Origin: Cyanobacteria bacterium REEB446
Lineage (GTDB): Bacteria > Cyanobacteriota > Vampirovibrionia > LMEP-6097
DNA length: 50,875 bases
Direction of reading: 5' to 3'
Assembly: GCA_018970325.1 (NCBI GenBank)
Contig: JAGWWP010000011.1
Span: forward strand, 1-50,875
Shown here one piece after another: positions 41,960-50,756 of the stretch (position 1 is the first letter of the stretch; each line of letters begins with the position of its first letter). The position numbers and the translations under genes were made by a program. The notes beneath the pieces were generated by a model, which was given only the letters and a program-made list of their open reading frames with translations, had not been told where the DNA came from and did not search any database.

Positions 41960-43436
41960 TTTCCGAAATAATAAACTCCGTAAAATAACCAATATCATCC
42001 TCTAACTGAGATCTTTCCAGAGCTTTAAAATAATCATTACGCCTCTCACTTTTGATAGTGAGCCAATTATAACTATCATTAATAAAAGCAATATTCATTA
42101 AAAAACGTGAAATGCGTCCATTGCCGTCTGAATGCGGATGTATACTGACATAAAAGTAATGCAAGAATATACCTAAAAGAAAACCATCATCAAGATCTTT
42201 GGTATATTTAAAAAGCTCATTTAACAAAAAAGGAATTTTCTCATAATTGGGTGGAACATACATAGAGCCTTTGATACTAACTAAATGCTTACGATAAACA
42301 TCCCTTTCTACATCTATAACTTTTGCATTTAGACTAGGCTTCCACAATTCTTCAAACAATTTTCGCGCTAAAGTCTCACTAACAGTAAATTTCGCATCAT
42401 TTAACTTTTTAATATAATCTAAAGTATTCATAAAACCTTTAGCAGCCAACTGATCCTTTAAAGTCGCTTCATATTTATGACTAGGCTCATGCGTCTCTAA
42501 AAAACGAATTAGAGATTGAGTTACAGTGTAACCTTCTATAGTTAAACTATGATAAGTATCTTCTACTGAGACTCCATCTATATCTTTAGCTGTAAGTTTC
42601 TTTTTTAACTTCACTGGCTTTTTAATAGCCTGAAGATATTTAATAGCCTTTAATAAAGATATTTCAAAGCGGTTTATATAAGCTGGTCTTTCAAGCGATA
42701 GGGGCAGAAGGTAATCTTCAAAAGGATTTTTAACTGGCACTGTGACTTTATAAATTTTATAAAGCTCCTCTAATTCTAAGCGAATAGTAAAATCCCCTAG
42801 AGCCCTCAGAGCGCCTATCAGCCTTGCAAGCAAGACATCTGATCTCTGTTTTTTAAAATAGTTTAATATATACTCCTCATCACGGTCAGAATCACGGATA
42901 AAAGAAATTAATTCATTTTTATAATTTTTATAATCACTTAAAGTCGCATGAATAATAAGATACTCGGGTCTAAGTAAGAAAACTGGCTTTAATAATAAGG
43001 CTTTTTTAATTAGAGGTTTTTCTGTAAAGTTTTTATCATAACTAGCGTAAATTTCGAAATCCTCAGTAAGCTTGATAATACGATTTGATTTAGCTTGAGT
43101 ACTAATACTGATCTGCTTTAGATTTATACTAAAATCCTCTAATAATAATTTATAAGCATAGGCACCAGTACAGTACCAACCTTCAGGAAAAGCTATATTT
43201 AAAAACTCTACTACTATAAGCCAAAAATTAGCTTTCAGTGCTTTAGACTCCATGTCTTCACTGTGTTTCAGAAATATATACTGTTTATTAATTTCACCGA
43301 TAAATTTCTGAGAATAGAGATATGAAATTATTTCTGTATCTATATCACTTTTTTTATGAACTAATTTAGCCTTTTTAAGATTTAACTTTAGCCATTCAAG
43401 AGCTTTCTTTTCAATATTAACTAGAGATTCATTCAT
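41946..43436 (-). CDS. Fic-domain protein (probable AMPylator) with N-terminal regulatory region
   Basis: 496 residues. The Fic active-site loop HPHSDGNGRISR is at 433-444. His433 and the GNGR anion-binding part are intact, with His in place of the usual Phe in HPFxDGNGR. The preceding region (about 280-430) has the usual Fic helices (TYHSLTIEGYTVTQSLI is the N-terminal inhibitory-helix-like/flap area). Residues 1-~230 form a separate domain of unknown type with similarity in style to AbiEi-like antitoxin domains (WCTGAYAYKLLLEDF). TATAAT lies 7 nt before the ATG, hence leaderless. Confidence 0.82.
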   Translation of the reverse strand: MNESLVNIEKKALEWLKLNLKKAKLVHKKSDIDTEIISYLYSQKFIGEINKQYIFLKHSEDMESKALKANFWLIVVEFLNIAFPEGWYCTGAYAYKLLLEDFSINLKQISISTQAKSNRIIKLTEDFEIYASYDKNFTEKPLIKKALLLKPVFLLRPEYLIIHATLSDYKNYKNELISFIRDSDRDEEYILNYFKKQRSDVLLARLIGALRALGDFTIRLELEELYKIYKVTVPVKNPFEDYLLPLSLERPAYINRFEISLLKAIKYLQAIKKPVKLKKKLTAKDIDGVSVEDTYHSLTIEGYTVTQSLIRFLETHEPSHKYEATLKDQLAAKGFMNTLDYIKKLNDAKFTVSETLARKLFEELWKPSLNAKVIDVERDVYRKHLVSIKGSMYVPPNYEKIPFLLNELFKYTKDLDDGFLLGIFLHYFYVSIHPHSDGNGRISRFLMNIAFINDSYNWLTIKSERRNDYFKALERSQLEDDIGYFTEFIISEIKYF

Positions 43437-43443
43437 TATATTA

Positions 43444-43449
43444 ATTATA
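43444..43449 (-). promoter_or_regulatory. -10 element of the fic gene
   Basis: TATAAT on the minus strand, 7 nt before the ATG. The TTAATATAATGAAT around the start matches that of lysR at 40902. Confidence 0.5.
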
Positions 43450-43573
43450 GTGGAAGTGTTATATTTTTTTTAGTTAATCCCTTATATTATTTTTAGCACA
43501 TTCATTATATTATTCCCAGTTAAATCTTGCCTTAAGAATTTCCACATCCAAAAAGTGCCTAAATTTATGAATA

Positions 43574-43623
43574 ATTCACTAAAAAATAAATTCCCGTTAC
43601 TTCATTAAGAAAATTTAGTGAAT
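43574..43623. repeat. 10-bp inverted repeat in the gap 43437-43726
   Basis: ATTCACTAAA (43574-43583) and TTTAGTGAAT (43614-43623), perfect, 30 nt apart. It lies upstream of the His-rich operon and could be a regulator binding site such as a Fur/Zur-family operator pair. The rest of this 290-nt gap is A+T-rich without a recognisable gene. Confidence 0.4.
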
Positions 43624-43726
43624 AAATTGCATTACGTAATAATATGATAACATCGTTAATGTAATCTTATAACAATAGTGAGATTCAACAAGACCTAAAA
43701 AGCCCCAGACCTTTTAACTAGCCTTC

Positions 43727-44875
43727 ATGCTAAACGCCACTCTTAGCTCAAATAATCACGCAGCTTTAGATACTTACATTAAGACTCTAAGCGGAAAGAG
43801 AATATCTGATTTAGAACAGAATCCAGAGCTGAGAGATTTCGTAAAAGAATATCAGTCTAAATATGGCTTTCACCTACATCTTAAGAATGGAGATGAGCTA
43901 GATCCCTGTGATGGTGATCATCATCATAGGCCTAGTACAGATACACTTAAATCTTTACATGAAGAGGATAAGCATAGTCATAATCATGGCGCATCAAAAA
44001 CCCAAGAACCTAAACACGATATACAGCACACTCACGCCCACGAAGCCCATAATCACACAGAGCATCATAGCCATAATCACGCCCACGATAAAGAAAAAAA
44101 AGGATTTCTAGAAAAGTTAATAAGTAACATTTCTGAAAATGAATCTATCCCTAAAGCATTAAAGCCTATACTCGCTAGAGCCACTATAAATACTGCAAAT
44201 ATTTTCCTAGCCCAAGGACTCAGTCTGCCACTGCATCATATACATAGTCCTAACGAAATTACGAATGGCTCTGCAGTCGCTGCCATGCATTTACTAAATT
44301 ATGGCACTCAAAAATGGGAAAGCCTAGCAAAAAATTTACTTACCATAATACCCTTCGTAGCTTTACACAGAGTAGTAAAAGTCCCTAGCTTCGTAATGAG
44401 ATCAGCTCTAGGACTAGCGATCAGCCTAAGCGAGCAGCTCACTCAAGGTGATAAAAGTAAAAATACTCTAGATAAAATTAAAGAGACCTTTACTAAAGAT
44501 GCTTCTAAATTCTTAGTTAAACTAGCACAGATGGAAAGCATGTTAAATACGGCGATCCCATTAGGGCAGACTATCGCTAAAAATGTCCCGAATAAAGCTT
44601 TAGCTTTTATTAGCCAAAACCTAGTAATGGCTGGGGCTTTCACTCTTATCCCCGAGTTATTTAAAGCATTTAAGAAAGATACCGATAAATCTCATCCTGA
44701 CCTAAATCACGCTGCCCTCAGTGCTGAACTTCTAGAATGTCCAGTATGCGGTGAAGCACATGCCGCAAATGTACACCTAGCCGAAATTTCAGAAGGGGTC
44801 AGTATCGCAGGAGCTAACAATGCTAGCGAGCAGGATAATTTACACTCTTTAGTGCATCACGGAGGGCTTCACTAA
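43727..44875 (+). CDS. His-rich putative metal-binding protein with hydrophobic core
   Basis: 382 residues, family not recognised. Residues ~62-125 are extremely His-rich (DHHHRPSTD, HTHAHEAHNHTEHHSHNHAH), as in Zn/Ni/Co transporters and chaperones. The middle (about 140-310) is helical with several hydrophobic stretches (NIFLAQGLSLPLHHIH, LLTIIPFVALHRVV, FVMRSALGLAISL). The C-terminal part has a CPVCGEAHAANVHLAE motif that could bind zinc. It is followed with no gap by a 623-residue gene and then a Fur-family regulator, suggesting a metal-responsive operon. Confidence 0.6.
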   Translation: MLNATLSSNNHAALDTYIKTLSGKRISDLEQNPELRDFVKEYQSKYGFHLHLKNGDELDPCDGDHHHRPSTDTLKSLHEEDKHSHNHGASKTQEPKHDIQHTHAHEAHNHTEHHSHNHAHDKEKKGFLEKLISNISENESIPKALKPILARATINTANIFLAQGLSLPLHHIHSPNEITNGSAVAAMHLLNYGTQKWESLAKNLLTIIPFVALHRVVKVPSFVMRSALGLAISLSEQLTQGDKSKNTLDKIKETFTKDASKFLVKLAQMESMLNTAIPLGQTIAKNVPNKALAFISQNLVMAGAFTLIPELFKAFKKDTDKSHPDLNHAALSAELLECPVCGEAHAANVHLAEISEGVSIAGANNASEQDNLHSLVHHGGLH

Positions 44876-46747
44876 ATGGTTTTAGGTCTACTAAAGAATC
44901 TACCAATTTTAAATTCCTTTTTAGCTAAGCCTGCTAGTACTAAAGAAAGCCTAGAAACTGAAGCCTCAGCGAAAGCTAACGAAAAAGCTATAGCACAGGA
45001 AGGCTTAAAGCCTTTATTTATAGTAGTCTTACCAGCAGAAGGTGATTTTTCAGAATTAAAAGCTAAGCTTAAGGAAAAGTTTAATGGTAGAGATCTGCGT
45101 TTCGAGCTAGATCCAGAGTTGAAAAAGCCGAAGCTCTATATTCTAAAGCCAAATGCTTTAGCTAAAAGAAATTTAGAGATAGCTTTAGATAAAGCTTTTA
45201 TTAAGAATAATTATAAAAGTATAGAACTTAGTGGAGATGCAAATAAGCTCGGGGAGAGCTTAGTCAAGACTATGAGTAGTGAGCTTATTTCTTTAAAGGG
45301 GGCTGAGCGAAAGATAGAGTATGCGCAGAAAGAGGCAGAGAAAGCTAATTCACGTCAGACTTTAGAGAAATTGAGTCAAATGGGAGTGCATGTTTGTTCG
45401 GCAGAGTGTGAAGAGCACAAGCAGATACTTTCAGAAAAACAGATAAAGAGTGTTAGGGATGCTCTTAGTGGTGCGAGTAATTCCAAGCCTAAAACATCAG
45501 TAAATCCTTCACGCAACACAACACAAGTTCAAGCAGGACAAAAAAGAAAAGAAGACCTAAAAGCTTTTTTTACAAAATCACAAAAATTCGAAGATAATCA
45601 TCTTGATCATAATGAACTTATTCAAGCAAGTAATTCCATTTATCTGATTCGTAATCATAATCCAGATAAGAACATTGACCTAGCGAAGATAGAGCTTACT
45701 TTCGCCCACAGAGATAATACTACTGATAATTTCACAATACGGCGATTACCTCTTATGGATTTTCTAGATGGTCTAGAATTACCAGCTAGCTCAGAGGAAA
45801 TTAATAATAAAAATTTCCACTCCAATGAATTCCATAAGAAGATAGACCCTCAAAGTTCATTATCACTACTTGACGCGATAGAACAGAAAAATTCCTCACA
45901 AGTAGAAACTGCCATTCAGGAATCTAAAAAGAAAGAAGAAGAACAATTAAAAAGCCAAATAGAACAACAACTTAAAAGCATTGCTAGGCAAATAAGAACA
46001 TATATTAAAAAAACCGAACAAAAAAGTGTAACGCCACTCATAAAGCTCAATAGTTTTAGTACAGGACTCCAGCAGCAGGTAGAAGAATTTAGAGTTAAAA
46101 ACTTGGCAACAAATATAAAAAATTTATTTCAAGTAATTTCATCTCCAACAAATCAAGAGCAATTTAAAAATCTTGATGGGAAAATCGCACAAGAATATAG
46201 AGATACTAGAATTAGAATCGCTAAAGAGCTTGATGTAGATGAACTACTCGGTGCTAGCATTACAGATAAAGATAGTCCTGAAGCAAAAACAGAGAAAGAA
46301 AGCATATTAGGACAGCTAGAACAATCCGATCCAATAAGCCAAAAAATCAATCGTGAGTTAGCTCAACGAGATGATTTTAAAAACTCAAAAGACCCTAAAA
46401 CCGGAAAAGAAGAACACGACAAACAAGTAGGCGGAATCGCTCTCACTGGACAGCTTTCATTTATAGATCGAAAAGATTTTCATGAAAGAAATCAAACCTA
46501 TAAAGACTTTCCAGAATTACCAGAGAGCTGGAAGACAGAACCTGATTCACCTAAAACTACTACTCAAGAGACCCAGACAAATCACAATCCAGTAAGCAAT
46601 ACTCCACAAACTACAGCACAGGAGCCTACTAAAACCAGTACAGAGACTATCAATCACCATACAGAAGCAGCTACTAGTCACCCAAGTGAGCTAGTGAACC
46701 CAGCAGCAGAAGAGAACCTAGATAGAGAAAATAAAACGCAGTTATAA
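44876..46747 (+). CDS. Hypothetical 623-residue protein of the His-rich/Zur operon
   Basis: Not recognised. The ATG directly follows the upstream stop. Residues 1-~200 are an alpha/beta region with strongly biased Ala/Lys/Glu/Leu content; near residue 172 is HVCSAECEEHKQ, a possible Cys/His metal site. The rest is hydrophilic, Gln/Asn/Lys-rich and largely coiled coil (about 330-390), ending in a Thr/Gln/Asn/Pro-rich low-complexity tail. No transmembrane helix or signal peptide is evident. Codon and base use shifts toward more A around 45480, so it may be a two-part fusion. Role inferred only from position: metal-linked. Confidence 0.5.
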   Translation: MVLGLLKNLPILNSFLAKPASTKESLETEASAKANEKAIAQEGLKPLFIVVLPAEGDFSELKAKLKEKFNGRDLRFELDPELKKPKLYILKPNALAKRNLEIALDKAFIKNNYKSIELSGDANKLGESLVKTMSSELISLKGAERKIEYAQKEAEKANSRQTLEKLSQMGVHVCSAECEEHKQILSEKQIKSVRDALSGASNSKPKTSVNPSRNTTQVQAGQKRKEDLKAFFTKSQKFEDNHLDHNELIQASNSIYLIRNHNPDKNIDLAKIELTFAHRDNTTDNFTIRRLPLMDFLDGLELPASSEEINNKNFHSNEFHKKIDPQSSLSLLDAIEQKNSSQVETAIQESKKKEEEQLKSQIEQQLKSIARQIRTYIKKTEQKSVTPLIKLNSFSTGLQQQVEEFRVKNLATNIKNLFQVISSPTNQEQFKNLDGKIAQEYRDTRIRIAKELDVDELLGASITDKDSPEAKTEKESILGQLEQSDPISQKINRELAQRDDFKNSKDPKTGKEEHDKQVGGIALTGQLSFIDRKDFHERNQTYKDFPELPESWKTEPDSPKTTTQETQTNHNPVSNTPQTTAQEPTKTSTETINHHTEAATSHPSELVNPAAEENLDRENKTQL

Positions 46748-46764
46748 TACAGGAAGAAAGCCTC

Positions 46765-47190
46765 ATGCCCCATCTACACCCACACCAAGAAAACTTCATC
46801 GAAAAAGCCCTAGAGAAACTAAAGCAGCATGCCTTTAAATCCACTAGGGCACGCAATGATATTTTAGAAGCTATCGCCAAATACGATAAAGCCCTCTCTG
46901 CATACGAGCTTCAGGATTTACTAAAAAATGAAGGGAAAAATTATTCAGCGATCACTATATATCGGGTCATAGAGACGCTTTTAGAATTAGATATAGTGCA
47001 TAAAGTTCATTCGATAAATAGTTTTATGAAATGCTGTGAGCATAAGAATCACCTACATCGCCTACTAGTCTGTAAAAGCTGCCATAGCGTGAAGCCCGTA
47101 GAGAGAGCAGCTACAGAGCTTCATATAAATGGCTTTGCGCAGATAGAAGTTATTGATGAAGTTTTAGGTCTCTGCGAGAAGTGCCATTAA
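46765..47190 (+). CDS. Fur-family metalloregulator, Zur-like
   Basis: 141 residues: winged helix (STRARNDILEAIAKYDKALSAYELQDLL, YSAITIYRVIETLLELDIVH, about 26-80) followed by the dimerisation/metal domain. The structural zinc site is C103-x2-C106 and C137-x2-C140. Regulatory-site candidates include the CCEHKNHLHRLLVCKSCH histidines and cysteines. Among Fur, Zur, PerR and Mur, Zur is favoured by the His/Cys-rich sensing loop and the upstream His-rich gene. It is 17 nt downstream of the 623-residue gene, so probably in the same operon and perhaps autoregulated. Confidence 0.8.
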   Translation: MPHLHPHQENFIEKALEKLKQHAFKSTRARNDILEAIAKYDKALSAYELQDLLKNEGKNYSAITIYRVIETLLELDIVHKVHSINSFMKCCEHKNHLHRLLVCKSCHSVKPVERAATELHINGFAQIEVIDEVLGLCEKCH

Positions 47191-47203
47191 GAAAAACCCT
47201 GAT

Positions 47204-47245
47204 AACCATGTAAATCAAACACTGGTGTTTCTAAAATGCATGGTT
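47204..47245. repeat. Nested hairpin after the Fur-family gene
   Basis: Outer stem AACCATG / CATGGTT (47204-47210, 47239-47245) encloses an inner AAACAC-TG-GTGTTT palindrome (47217-47230). It could act as a terminator or a protein-binding site; there is no long T tract. Confidence 0.4.
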
Positions 47246-47399
47246 GTTTAAGCAGAAGATTAGAAGGAAAGTTAGAAAAAAGCCTTAGCGCTCACCTGTA
47301 GTGGCTATATTAGGACCTAGGCGATGTGATAAACCGACATTGGCTAAATCTTAGCTTTACATTCGAGATAGTGGCTTATTTCATAATTTAATTAAGGTT

Positions 47400-47447
47400 G
47401 ATAATTTTGCAAGCCTGCTTGCCCACCCTAGAACCCTGAAAATTATC
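47400..47447. ncRNA. Structured intergenic element, nature unknown
   Basis: GATAATTTT (47400-47408) and AAAATTATC (47439-47447) form a perfect 9-bp outer stem. Directly inside, GCAAGC-CT-GCTTGC (47409-47422) is a perfect 6-bp hairpin. It lies in the 282-nt gap 47191-47472 just after the hsdR stop (minus strand). It may be an RNA structure or a terminator-like element; no RNA family is recognised and no tRNA is present. Confidence 0.35.
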
Positions 47448-47472
47448 CAAAGATCTATAGATAAAACACAAG

Positions 47473-50400
47473 CTAAACTCCTGCACTCCACTCATCAGCT
47501 AAAACCTCTGCCTGACTAAGAATCAAGCTTACTGCATCTTCTGCTTTATCTGGCGGATAACCGTATTTCTGAAGAGTTCTTCTAACTATGATTCTCAAAC
47601 TCGCTCTAATACTCTCTCTTTTCTGCCAGTCTACAGTAGTGGATTTCCTAAGCTTTTCAGTAATTTCTTTAGCTATCATTTTTAGAGTCTCATCACCTAA
47701 ATCTTTAGCACTAGAATTATTATTTAAGGCATCAAAAAAAGCGAGTTCATCACTACTAAGCCCCATAGATTCAGCATAAGCAGCATCTTCAGAGCATTCT
47801 TTAGCCATATTTAAGAGTTCTTGCAAGGCTTTTAAATTAGTAATAAAACCTTGATGATATCTTAAAAGGGTCTCTTTGAGCCTATCAGCATATTTCTTCT
47901 CTTTAATTAGATTAGTCTTAAATTTAGCTTTAATATGATCTGCTAGAAGTCTTTCTAATAGCTCTAAAGCTAAATTTTTATGCGGCATCTCTGCGACTTC
48001 TTTTAGAAACTCTGGCTCTAAAAGGCTAATATCTGGTCTATCAATACCACATAATGAATACAAGTCTGTGACTTCATCTGCGACTATAGCATTATCTAAA
48101 ATCTGTTTCAGGGTAGAATCTTTAGTTCTTGCTTTGCGTTTTTTATCTACATTAGTGAGTTTACTAATAAAGACTTTTACTGTATTTAAAAATGCTATTT
48201 CTTCTTCATATTCGAAAGCCTCTTCCATAGTAGAACATAAAGAATTAGCGATATTAAGAGCGAGAATTAAATCAAAGAACCTTCGTTTACCATCCTCTAA
48301 GCCAATAATATAATCTGCGGCAGGAACTAATAATTCTTTAGCTTTAGTTTTATAAGCTGAATAATCAAAGCCGCTAGATCTAGGAGTTTTTTTAAATAGT
48401 GTTCTAATTAAATCTAGTTTTTCTTTTAGTATAGTGAAAGCTGCATTTAAATCTTGAGTAGGCTGTCCTTTACCAGATGAGTCAGTATAAGTCTTATAAG
48501 CCTCTTTCAGGTTATTAAATATCCCTATATAATCTACGATTAAGCCACTAGGCTTATCTTTAAAGACTCTATTTACTCTAGCTATAGCCTGCATTAGATT
48601 ATGTCCTTTCATCGGCTTATCTACATACATAGTCGTACAGCAAGGCACATCAAAGCCAGTTAGCCACATATCTCTAACTATGACTAATTTAAGTGGATCA
48701 CTCGGATCTTTAAAACGTTTCTCTAAATCTTTTCTAGTGCTTTTATTATACACATGCTTAGAAATATGCGGAGCATCTGAAGGAGAACCAGTCATGATGA
48801 TCTTTATAGCTCCTTTATTAGGATTATCATCATGCCATTCTGCTTTTAATTTAATAATTTCATCATACAGGCTTACACAGATCTCTCTAGACATAGTGAC
48901 TATCATAGCCTTGCCACTCAGCTTAGATTCTCGTTCATCATAGTGTGAGATTAGATCTTGAGCTATTTTCTCTAATCTATTTTTAGCTCCTACTAATTTT
49001 TCTAATTTACTCCATTTGATTTTAGCCTTTTCCTGAAACTCTAAATCCTCCTCATTTTCAGGGACATCTTCTAACTCAGCAGAAAGATTATTAATTTCAT
49101 CATTATTAAGATCCAGTCTAGTTAAGCGTGGTTGATAGTATATAGGCACTGTAGCCTCGTCATCTACAGCATCTTTAATATCATAGATAGAGATATAATC
49201 TCCGAATACCGCTCTAGTATCTTTATCTCTTAATGATATAGGCGTGCCAGTAAAGCCGATGAATGTAGCATTAGGAATGGCATCCCGTAAATGCCTAGCG
49301 TAACCATATTTATAAATACCTCGCTTATGGTCTAATTGAGCATTTAAGCCGTATTGGCTGCGATGTGCTTCATCTGAAATAACCACTATATTATCTCTAG
49401 AGTTTAAAACTGGGTGCCTTTCTTCATCTCCAGAAAGAGTGAATTTATGGACAGTAGTAAATATAATCCCGCCTACATCCCTTGCAGCTAAAGCTTCTCT
49501 AAGCTCTAGTCTATTTTCAGCTTGAATCGGCTCCTGCCCGAATAACTCTTTAGTGTTACAGAAAGTGCCGTATAACTGCCCGTCTAAATCATTTCTATCA
49601 GTAACTACTAATATAGTCGGGTTTTTCAGGGCTGCTAATTTAATTAATTTAGCTACATAACAGCACATAGAGATACTTTTTCCAGATCCCTGTGTATGCC
49701 AGATCACACCTGCTTTTTTACTATTTACTTCGACTTTCGCTCTTAAGACTAAAGCTGTAGAATTACTAGCTTCTTTTAAAATCGCTCCAGAAGCGATTAA
49801 TGTAGCTTTCACAGCCTCTCTTACTGCATGGAATTGATGATAAGCTGCAATTTTTTTAATAATTTTAGATTCTTCATTAGTCTCAAAGATAATAAAATAG
49901 CGAATGTAATCTAATAACATTTCCAAATTAAAGAATCCTCGAACTAAAGTCTCTAACTGCCATTCATGCTTAGGCTTATCAAGCTCATTTTTAATAGCCT
50001 TCCATGGAGTAAATCTTTCTTCATTAGCAGTAAGTGAGCCTAAGCGTGCTGTCACTCCATCACTAATTACTAAAGCCTCATTAAAAATAAATAAGTCAGT
50101 AATTTCTTCTTTATAGACCTGTAATTGATTAAAAGCATTCCAAATATCAGCATCTTCTCTACTAGGGCTTTTCAGCTCAATTACGAATAAAGGCAAACCA
50201 TTAATAAAACATACTATATCTGGTCTTCTTAGCTGTTTAGAACCTTTTATCGTAAACTGGTTTACAGCTTTAAAAGAATTTACTTTATTATCAAAGTCCT
50301 CAAAGTCAATCAGGAAAAGCTTATCATCGACCAGCTCCCCATCTATTTTATACTTCACATCAATTCCATCTAAAAGTAATTTATGAAAAGCCTTATTATT

Positions 50401-50649
50401 AATGATTAAATCTAAAGAATCTGGTCTTGCAAGCCTAGTAATGGTCTCAGTGATAGTCTCTAAAGGGATTTGTGGATTAATCCTCTCAAGAGCAGTGCTT
50501 AAAGTCTTTTTCAGAAGCACTTCAGTATAGCTGTCACGCTCTGGATTAGCACTATCTGGAGCTATATCTATTTCGTGAATGACATCCCAGCCGAGAGATT
50601 GAAACCATGGCAAGCAGTATTTTTCTTCTAATTCAGTTTCGGTGATCAT
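47473..50649 (-). CDS. hsdR: Type I restriction enzyme R subunit
   Basis: Motor and nuclease subunit of a type I restriction-modification system. PD-(D/E)xK nuclease: RRPDIVCFINGLPLFVIELK with D144, E158 and K160. Superfamily 2 translocase: Walker A HTQGSGKS (318-325), DEAH at 426-429, FIGFTGTP motif III, and motifs IV-VI through QAIARVNRVF. C-terminal helical region from ~770. 1058 residues is normal and the frame is complete. hsdM and hsdS are absent from the window. The gene upstream on this strand is only a RhuM fragment whose TGA overlaps the hsdR ATG by two bases. Confidence 0.94.
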   Translation of the reverse strand: MITETELEEKYCLPWFQSLGWDVIHEIDIAPDSANPERDSYTEVLLKKTLSTALERINPQIPLETITETITRLARPDSLDLIINNKAFHKLLLDGIDVKYKIDGELVDDKLFLIDFEDFDNKVNSFKAVNQFTIKGSKQLRRPDIVCFINGLPLFVIELKSPSREDADIWNAFNQLQVYKEEITDLFIFNEALVISDGVTARLGSLTANEERFTPWKAIKNELDKPKHEWQLETLVRGFFNLEMLLDYIRYFIIFETNEESKIIKKIAAYHQFHAVREAVKATLIASGAILKEASNSTALVLRAKVEVNSKKAGVIWHTQGSGKSISMCCYVAKLIKLAALKNPTILVVTDRNDLDGQLYGTFCNTKELFGQEPIQAENRLELREALAARDVGGIIFTTVHKFTLSGDEERHPVLNSRDNIVVISDEAHRSQYGLNAQLDHKRGIYKYGYARHLRDAIPNATFIGFTGTPISLRDKDTRAVFGDYISIYDIKDAVDDEATVPIYYQPRLTRLDLNNDEINNLSAELEDVPENEEDLEFQEKAKIKWSKLEKLVGAKNRLEKIAQDLISHYDERESKLSGKAMIVTMSREICVSLYDEIIKLKAEWHDDNPNKGAIKIIMTGSPSDAPHISKHVYNKSTRKDLEKRFKDPSDPLKLVIVRDMWLTGFDVPCCTTMYVDKPMKGHNLMQAIARVNRVFKDKPSGLIVDYIGIFNNLKEAYKTYTDSSGKGQPTQDLNAAFTILKEKLDLIRTLFKKTPRSSGFDYSAYKTKAKELLVPAADYIIGLEDGKRRFFDLILALNIANSLCSTMEEAFEYEEEIAFLNTVKVFISKLTNVDKKRKARTKDSTLKQILDNAIVADEVTDLYSLCGIDRPDISLLEPEFLKEVAEMPHKNLALELLERLLADHIKAKFKTNLIKEKKYADRLKETLLRYHQGFITNLKALQELLNMAKECSEDAAYAESMGLSSDELAFFDALNNNSSAKDLGDETLKMIAKEITEKLRKSTTVDWQKRESIRASLRIIVRRTLQKYGYPPDKAEDAVSLILSQAEVLADEWSAGV

Positions 50650-50750
50650 GGGTTATTGTTTTGGTGAATTGATTTTTTCAGCACATTATCGAAATCACTT
50701 TCTAATAGTTTATCTTGAAGAATGCGATATTTTTCCAGGGCTGTCTCATT
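50646..50750 (-). pseudogene. C-terminal remnant of a RhuM-family protein
   Basis: The frame ETALEKYRILQDKLLESDFD continues to NNNP and ends at TGA (50646-50648) overlapping the hsdR start. RhuM-family proteins end in a very similar EKYRIxQDxLxxSDFD motif and are often encoded inside type I restriction operons. Upstream in this frame there is a TAG at 50751-50753, and the sequence beyond is unrelated, so only ~34 residues remain. Confidence 0.55.
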
Positions 50751-50756
50751 CTAAAA

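Noticed and set aside
47260-47400. Possible tRNA or CRISPR-like structure in the gap before hsdR
   Set aside because: No cloverleaf with a T-arm could be drawn and there are no regularly spaced repeats; no CRISPR array or tRNA is seen anywhere in the window.
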